Assembly (NCBI GenBank): GCA_030456405.1
Contig: JAKDNQ010000081.1
Location: forward strand, 1 to 8,741
Origin: Nitrospira sp.
GTDB lineage: Bacteria > Nitrospirota > Nitrospiria > Nitrospirales > Nitrospiraceae
Length of the DNA: 8,741 bases
Reading direction: 5' to 3'
Position 1 is the stretch's first letter. Every line of letters starts with the position of its first letter. Made by a program: the position numbers and the translations under genes. Of this stretch, positions 5,398 through 8,741 are shown piece by piece. The notes under the pieces are model-generated. The model made no database searches. It was not told the DNA's origin and worked only from the letters and a program-made list of their open reading frames with translations.

Positions 5398-5642
5398 AAA
5401 TTGTTGGATTGCAAGACCAGCCCCTTAGTTTCTACGACCGACAAAGAAGCATCGTTATGCTCTAATTAGTCCAGCACCGGAACCGCTCGTTCCATATTCC
5501 GCGACGGTCCACTTCAATCGACAACGCTCCCATCGATCTTCATCTTGATATTGAGCGTCGTGAATCGCCACCGCCAGCCATCGTGTCGCTGATACAGTCG
5601 AGAGTCCAAGCCATCCACTTCTTCCGCCGCTCATTCACTGTC
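5398..5642. other. Intergenic tail below the beta-helix gene, possible coding remnant
   Basis: No complete gene. On the minus strand, 5514-5630 is open without a start codon and reads AAEEVDGLDSRLYQRHDGW then RWRFTTLNIKMKIDGSVVD before a stop. The composition looks protein-like and faintly like the C-terminus of an NTF2/SnoaL-type fold, but the match is too weak to name. No terminator with a T-run is seen after the beta-helix gene. Confidence 0.3.
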
Positions 5643-7445
5643 TCACCGCGCCGCCCATAGCACGGCCCCTAGGAACAGCCGTTCGCCTTCGGACGTCACG
5701 TCCCTGTAGGTATTGCCCACGGCGAAGAAACCGACTCTGCGAGCGGGAGCGGGCATCCCGTTGGACAGCAACTTGCCAGCTCCGATGCGAAAGATCATAC
5801 ATCGGGTGGAGGTTTCATGCGCCCGGGCTAGGCATTTCGCTCCAGGCGCCAGTTTTCTGCCGAACGCATAGCGCTGAGGAAAAAACGTCGTCGGTACGGT
5901 GCCGATGAGATCAGCAGTCATGCGGCGCTTCGTCTTGATCCACACGGAAGTCTGATTGGGGCTGACCCCGAAATCATCAGGATTCGCCCCCGTCATGGAC
6001 ATCTCATCGAAGGCCCCCGGCTTGATGACCAGGACGGGTACGGGGACATTGCGAAAGCGCTGACCGGCAACGGCCGAGGGAGCGCTCTCGAGGATAATCA
6101 CGAGGTTCTTCCCCGCCGTGTCCGGCGTGCCGACGAGGGTGTCATCAAAGACCTTGAAGGCCAGGTCTACATGGAGATGCAACTTCATATGATTATCTCC
6201 CGGCTGATTTCCGGCCCGGTTGTACACCAACAAGGCGGTTCCGACTTCCACAGCGCCGATATCGCAGCGGTCGATTCGTCGAAGGAGCCGCTGGTCCAAA
6301 AACGGGCACGCGTCCCCATCAATGATGTCAGGCGGATCGGGCGGACCTCCGTTGATAGCCGGGCTAAAAGCCGGGTCATCATCAAAAAACTGCGGTCGGT
6401 GCATCACCGTATTGCTACCAAGAGGACGCAACAAATCTTCCAGTCTTGGGTCCTCCATGATGTTGTGGCTGGTCAGGCCTACGATCGTGCACGGTTCAGC
6501 GAACCCCAGCGCAGTATCGAGGATATTGTAGTCGCCCGAATTAAGCGTACCGGCGCAATTCGAGATCGACAAATCCGTTCTTAGGTTTTTGGCGAGAATA
6601 GAATTCTGCAGGGTCACCTCTGCCCCGGAAAGACTGCGGATGCCGCCGGTCAGACGGCCCTGATTGAAGACGATCGTGGAGCTGAAGATCTGAACGCTGC
6701 TGTTCGCGATGATGCCTCCCACGCCGTGGCCTCCCACGTCGCGGATTCTGGGAATATTGTTTGTACTGATCGTCGAGCGTCGGATCTGCATGGTTCCGTC
6801 GCCATAGAGCGTTGCATAGTCCTTTTTAACTACAACATGTGCACGTGCAGGACGGGATGAGTTTTCAACGACCGCGGAGCGGGTCAGAAACAGGTGGCCC
6901 GTCGGTGCCACATAAATCGTGGCATGAGAGGCGATGTTGAGCCTAATATTCGACTCAACGACACTGACGTAGCCCCTTATTAAAATGGCACCAACCGAAG
7001 CATCGTTAGCCCGGATCGTCACGTCAAAGAGATGTAAGGACGAGCCTTCGTCGACATCCAACGGAGCTAAAAATCCATCTTGCGGAACCTTGAACCCCTC
7101 GATTGTTAGCCCAGAAAGAGAGACGGTGCCGCGTACAACTTTAATGAAATAGGTGCTCTTCCCCATCTCCGCCTGGCCGTCGATGATTGTGTTGTCTTGT
7201 CCCTGGCCGATGAACCTCATGTCCCCAGTTATTTCCTGGCCCTGCGAGATCGGGAATTTTCCGGCCGGCAAGACGATCGTGTCGGAGCCCGATCCCTGCG
7301 GGCAACCGCCCTGGCCGCTGTCAGTGTTGGCCGCGTTGATCGCGTCCTCAATGGTGCACCCATCCGAAACCTGGATGATCGCGCCCAGAGCAGGCGCCGC
7401 GAAGTACAGCAGCACCACCCCGATGATGATGAGTTGTCGGTGCAT
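5643..7445 (-). CDS. Exported right-handed beta-helix protein with choice-of-anchor Q-type domain
   Basis: A 600-residue secreted or surface protein. A signal peptide (MHRQLIIIGVVLLYFAAPALG, cleavage near 21) is followed by the family entry motif CTIEDAINAAN (30-40), then GCPQGSGSDTIVLPAGKF. From about 70 to 290 come short repeating strands of the kind IIANSSVQIFSSTIVFNQG and VTLQNSILAKN, typical of parallel beta-helices. Residues 295-402 show the NSGDYNILD, DPAFSPAINGG, DQR and CDIGAVEVG series that closes choice-of-anchor Q proteins. The last 200 residues (about 403-600) are a separate domain I do not recognise; it is not a canonical anchor or PEP-CTERM. GAGGAGGG (7454-7461) sits eight bases before the ATG. 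It lies 71 bases downstream of the lipoprotein gene and is probably co-transcribed with it. Ligand or substrate unknown; no lyase catalytic site evident. Confidence 0.85.
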   Translation of the reverse strand: MHRQLIIIGVVLLYFAAPALGAIIQVSDGCTIEDAINAANTDSGQGGCPQGSGSDTIVLPAGKFPISQGQEITGDMRFIGQGQDNTIIDGQAEMGKSTYFIKVVRGTVSLSGLTIEGFKVPQDGFLAPLDVDEGSSLHLFDVTIRANDASVGAILIRGYVSVVESNIRLNIASHATIYVAPTGHLFLTRSAVVENSSRPARAHVVVKKDYATLYGDGTMQIRRSTISTNNIPRIRDVGGHGVGGIIANSSVQIFSSTIVFNQGRLTGGIRSLSGAEVTLQNSILAKNLRTDLSISNCAGTLNSGDYNILDTALGFAEPCTIVGLTSHNIMEDPRLEDLLRPLGSNTVMHRPQFFDDDPAFSPAINGGPPDPPDIIDGDACPFLDQRLLRRIDRCDIGAVEVGTALLVYNRAGNQPGDNHMKLHLHVDLAFKVFDDTLVGTPDTAGKNLVIILESAPSAVAGQRFRNVPVPVLVIKPGAFDEMSMTGANPDDFGVSPNQTSVWIKTKRRMTADLIGTVPTTFFPQRYAFGRKLAPGAKCLARAHETSTRCMIFRIGAGKLLSNGMPAPARRVGFFAVGNTYRDVTSEGERLFLGAVLWAAR

Positions 7446-7453
7446 AGGCTGTT

Positions 7454-7461
7454 CCCTCCTC
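7454..7461 (-). promoter_or_regulatory. Shine-Dalgarno of the beta-helix protein
   Basis: GAGGAGGG on the minus strand, eight bases from the ATG at 7443-7445. It is strong and fixes the start at the signal-peptide methionine. Confidence 0.7.
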
Positions 7462-7516
7462 TCGATTGATTCATTGTCCCGAGAAACTGACCATTCCCCA
7501 CTGATTCCCTGACCCG

Positions 7517-8098
7517 CTACTCCTCGCCTGGTTTCCCCTCTTCCTCCCCTGCCTCATCCTCTTGGTCGATCAATTCCATTGCCCGCGCCAGAACTTGTTT
7601 GTCCTTCTCCTTGTAGGCGAGGACTAATGGATCAAGCGCTCCTGGGTCCAGAGCCCGGCGCCGAGTCCCATCATCTTGCGAATCGAGTTCTGTGGCCATC
7701 CACATGAGCCCGACCGGGGTGTCCCCTGGACCTGCTGTCTGAGAAGATGGGACCGGTACCGCGTCGGGACTGTTCCTCTCTGTGACTGGATCGCCGGAGG
7801 CAGCCGGTCCGCAACCGGTCTGCCCGACGAGCAGCCCCAGGGTCAGGAGCCATGCCAGGCCCAGATACCGCAAATCTGCAGGGCTGGGACGAACACCTGA
7901 GGCGGTCGAGACTGGAGCCGGAGCGAGAGCGATCTGCGCGAGGATGTCACGATGTGATGCTGTGTCAGGCGCGGACCCGAGATGGACCGGCCCCACAGAC
8001 GAGGCAGTCAGCGACGCGTGGTTAGATATCGAACGATAATGCAGGCCAAGTGGCGGGCGTGGGAAGAGACAATCTCCTGACTTGCTCAGGATGTCCAT
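7517..8098 (-). CDS. Small lipoprotein-like protein with HEAT-like segment, 5' part made of a dispersed repeat
   Basis: The open frame gives 193 residues, but the first 60 or so (MDILSKSG... to ...DILAQIALA) are encoded by copy B of the 200-bp repeat and are probably not the native N-terminus. A signal-like segment RYLGLAWLLTLGLLVGQTGC follows at 77-96. An in-frame TTG at 7871-7873 would start a 118-residue lipoprotein with the lipid cysteine at 21. The lipobox (QTGC) is imperfect at -3, and no ribosome site precedes the TTG. The mature part is Pro/Ser-rich, then has LDPGALDPLVLAYKEKDKQV and LARAMELIDQE, which resembles one HEAT repeat, and an acidic tail (EDEAGEEEGKPGEE). It is likely the first gene of an operon with the beta-helix protein. 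I know no function; the true start is uncertain. Confidence 0.6.
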   Translation of the reverse strand: MDILSKSGDCLFPRPPLGLHYRSISNHASLTASSVGPVHLGSAPDTASHRDILAQIALAPAPVSTASGVRPSPADLRYLGLAWLLTLGLLVGQTGCGPAASGDPVTERNSPDAVPVPSSQTAGPGDTPVGLMWMATELDSQDDGTRRRALDPGALDPLVLAYKEKDKQVLARAMELIDQEDEAGEEEGKPGEE

Positions 8099-8121
8099 GG
8101 GAGCGCCTTCGAAAAATCGAA
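7925..8121. repeat. About 200-bp dispersed repeat, copy B
   Basis: Second copy of the block at 5141-5340, in the same orientation, with the same left end, the CCCACAGACGAGGCAGTCAG block and the CCTGACTTGCTCAGGATGTC right end. It diverges most in the same central and right-central windows as expected for separate decay. It overlaps the 5' part of the lipoprotein-like frame, so the insertion probably supplied that gene's present start and upstream signals. It is bounded on the right by sequence unrelated to copy A. Confidence 0.85.
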
Positions 8122-8128
8122 AATCCCA

Positions 8129-8168
8129 AATACGGGCTGTAGATGGGTGTCACGTATATACCCGTATT
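8129..8168. repeat. 8-bp inverted repeat next to repeat copy B
   Basis: AATACGGG (8129-8136) and CCCGTATT (8161-8168) are perfect inverted copies with 24 bases between them. They begin seven bases after the end of the 200-bp repeat. Possible operator or short element terminus; no T-run follows. Confidence 0.4.
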
Positions 8169-8556
8169 CTGAAGTTGTCAAGATATATTTTTGAGCAGAA
8201 GACCCGACGTGCATTCGCGGTCACGTGATGCGTGTGGTATGAACCCGAAGTCTGATAATAAAAGGGCGTCAAACCAGCCTGGCGAGGAATCATTCCCTCC
8301 ATGCTTGCTCGTTCTCTCTTCAGGGATGGGGGATGAGTGATCTTCCACTGCGCGCGTCATCCTAATTCCCCATTTCGTTTTCAAGGGTGGCCTGGTCGAT
8401 CCTCGATTGCGCTCGTCACTGATCCTTCCAAGCTTGCTTGTTTCTCTCTCCAGGAATGGCACCCATGCAGGTCCTACTGCGGCCGTCGAGCGAGCACATT
8501 CTGATCGTGCGCGTTCTGTGAGCAAGAAGGGCACCTGGCCGTTCCCTCCTCTTGGT
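8169..8556. other. Gene-poor region with an imperfect direct repeat
   Basis: No gene I can support. A minus-strand frame (8178-8534, 118 residues) lacks any family feature and is low-complexity in composition. An imperfect direct repeat of 32-33 bases is present: 8298-8329 and 8427-8459, both starting TCCA and sharing GCTTGCT, with about 28 of 33 positions equal when one gap is allowed. It is followed by unrelated sequence in each case. Two copies only, so this is not a CRISPR array. Confidence 0.4.
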
Positions 8557-8700
8557 TTATGAGCCGGTCTTAGCCTGAAGGACTAGGGTAACGGCCGCAA
8601 TGGCTTCCCTCAGAATTTCGACCATACGTCTGAGTTCCGGAAGTGAGGTGCTGAGTGGTGGCATGAGGACCATCACATTGGAGAGAAAAACTGGCACATT
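8557..8700 (-). pseudogene. C-terminal fragment of a class III (BioA-like) aminotransferase
   Basis: The minus-strand frame reads NVPVFLSNVMVLMPPLSTSL then PELRRMVEILREAIAAV and ends at TAA (8557-8559). NVMVLMPPLS followed by a helix ELRRMVEILREAI is the C-terminal end of class III PLP-dependent aminotransferases such as adenosylmethionine-8-amino-7-oxononanoate transaminase (biotin synthesis). The frame is blocked by an in-frame TAG at 8701-8703, 47 residues before the end. A T5 run at about 8686-8690 (plus-strand A5) could mark a frameshift, but none of the upstream frames visible before the window edge clearly continues the protein. It is either a decayed gene or a read error near the edge; the window ends too soon to decide. 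Confidence 0.6.
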
Positions 8701-8741
8701 CTACGTTTCTGATCGATCTCGGCGGCGGCGCGCGCGGCGGA

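Noticed and set aside
8291..8460. CRISPR-like array
   Set aside because: Only two imperfect copies about 129 bases apart, with no regular spacers and no cas genes.
8178..8534. Minus-strand open frame of 118 codons
   Set aside because: It has no family resemblance, signal or ribosome site and a composition unlike the neighbouring real genes; the region also holds an imperfect DNA repeat.

Overview
The window is bacterial accessory DNA attached to one housekeeping gene. Base composition is moderately GC-rich. The mix of a type I glutamine synthetase, many small type II toxin-antitoxin (TA) genes, exported proteins and dispersed short repeats reminds me of Nitrospira-type genomes. That assignment rests on remembered resemblance only; nothing here fixes the taxon.

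Layout. (1) 62-1501 (+): glutamine synthetase, complete, with a good Shine-Dalgarno. (2) 1613-3680: a TA island. On the minus strand, reading from high to low coordinates, it holds a HicB-like antitoxin, a seven-codon relic of its HicA partner, a complete DUF433/DUF5615 pair, and an orphan HTH antidote gene. On the plus strand lies a complete RelE-type toxin/NadS-family antitoxin operon with a palindromic operator over its promoter. (3) 3681-3874: short dispersed repeats and a hairpin between convergent genes. (4) 3875-4924 (-): an exported protein gene. It stops at an in-frame TGA at 4151-4153, but the same frame continues for 91 codons that encode a two-motif beta/gamma-crystallin domain. 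This is the most notable thing in the window, because ordinary gene calling leaves the domain as intergenic. (5) 4998-5397: a solo insertion-sequence-like end, copy A of a roughly 200 bp repeat, and a second copy of the short repeat found in region 3. (6) 5643-8098 (-): a large exported beta-helix protein and, upstream, a small lipoprotein-like gene whose 5' part is made of copy B of the 200 bp repeat. (7) 8122-8556: no convincing gene, with one inverted repeat and one imperfect direct repeat. (8) 8557-8700 (-): the C-terminal end of a class III (BioA-like) aminotransferase, cut off upstream by an in-frame stop.

How the parts relate. The TA island looks like a place where modules replace each other: the hicA gene has apparently been replaced after codon 7 by the promoter of the DUF433/DUF5615 pair. 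Both copies of the 200 bp repeat sit 5' of minus-strand genes for exported proteins, in the same orientation, so the repeat may supply their upstream regions. No complete transposase, integrase, CRISPR array, tRNA or rRNA is visible. I see no evidence for a wholly new multi-gene defence system. The features most worth following up are the interrupted crystallin gene, the HicA relic and the repeat-fused lipoprotein.
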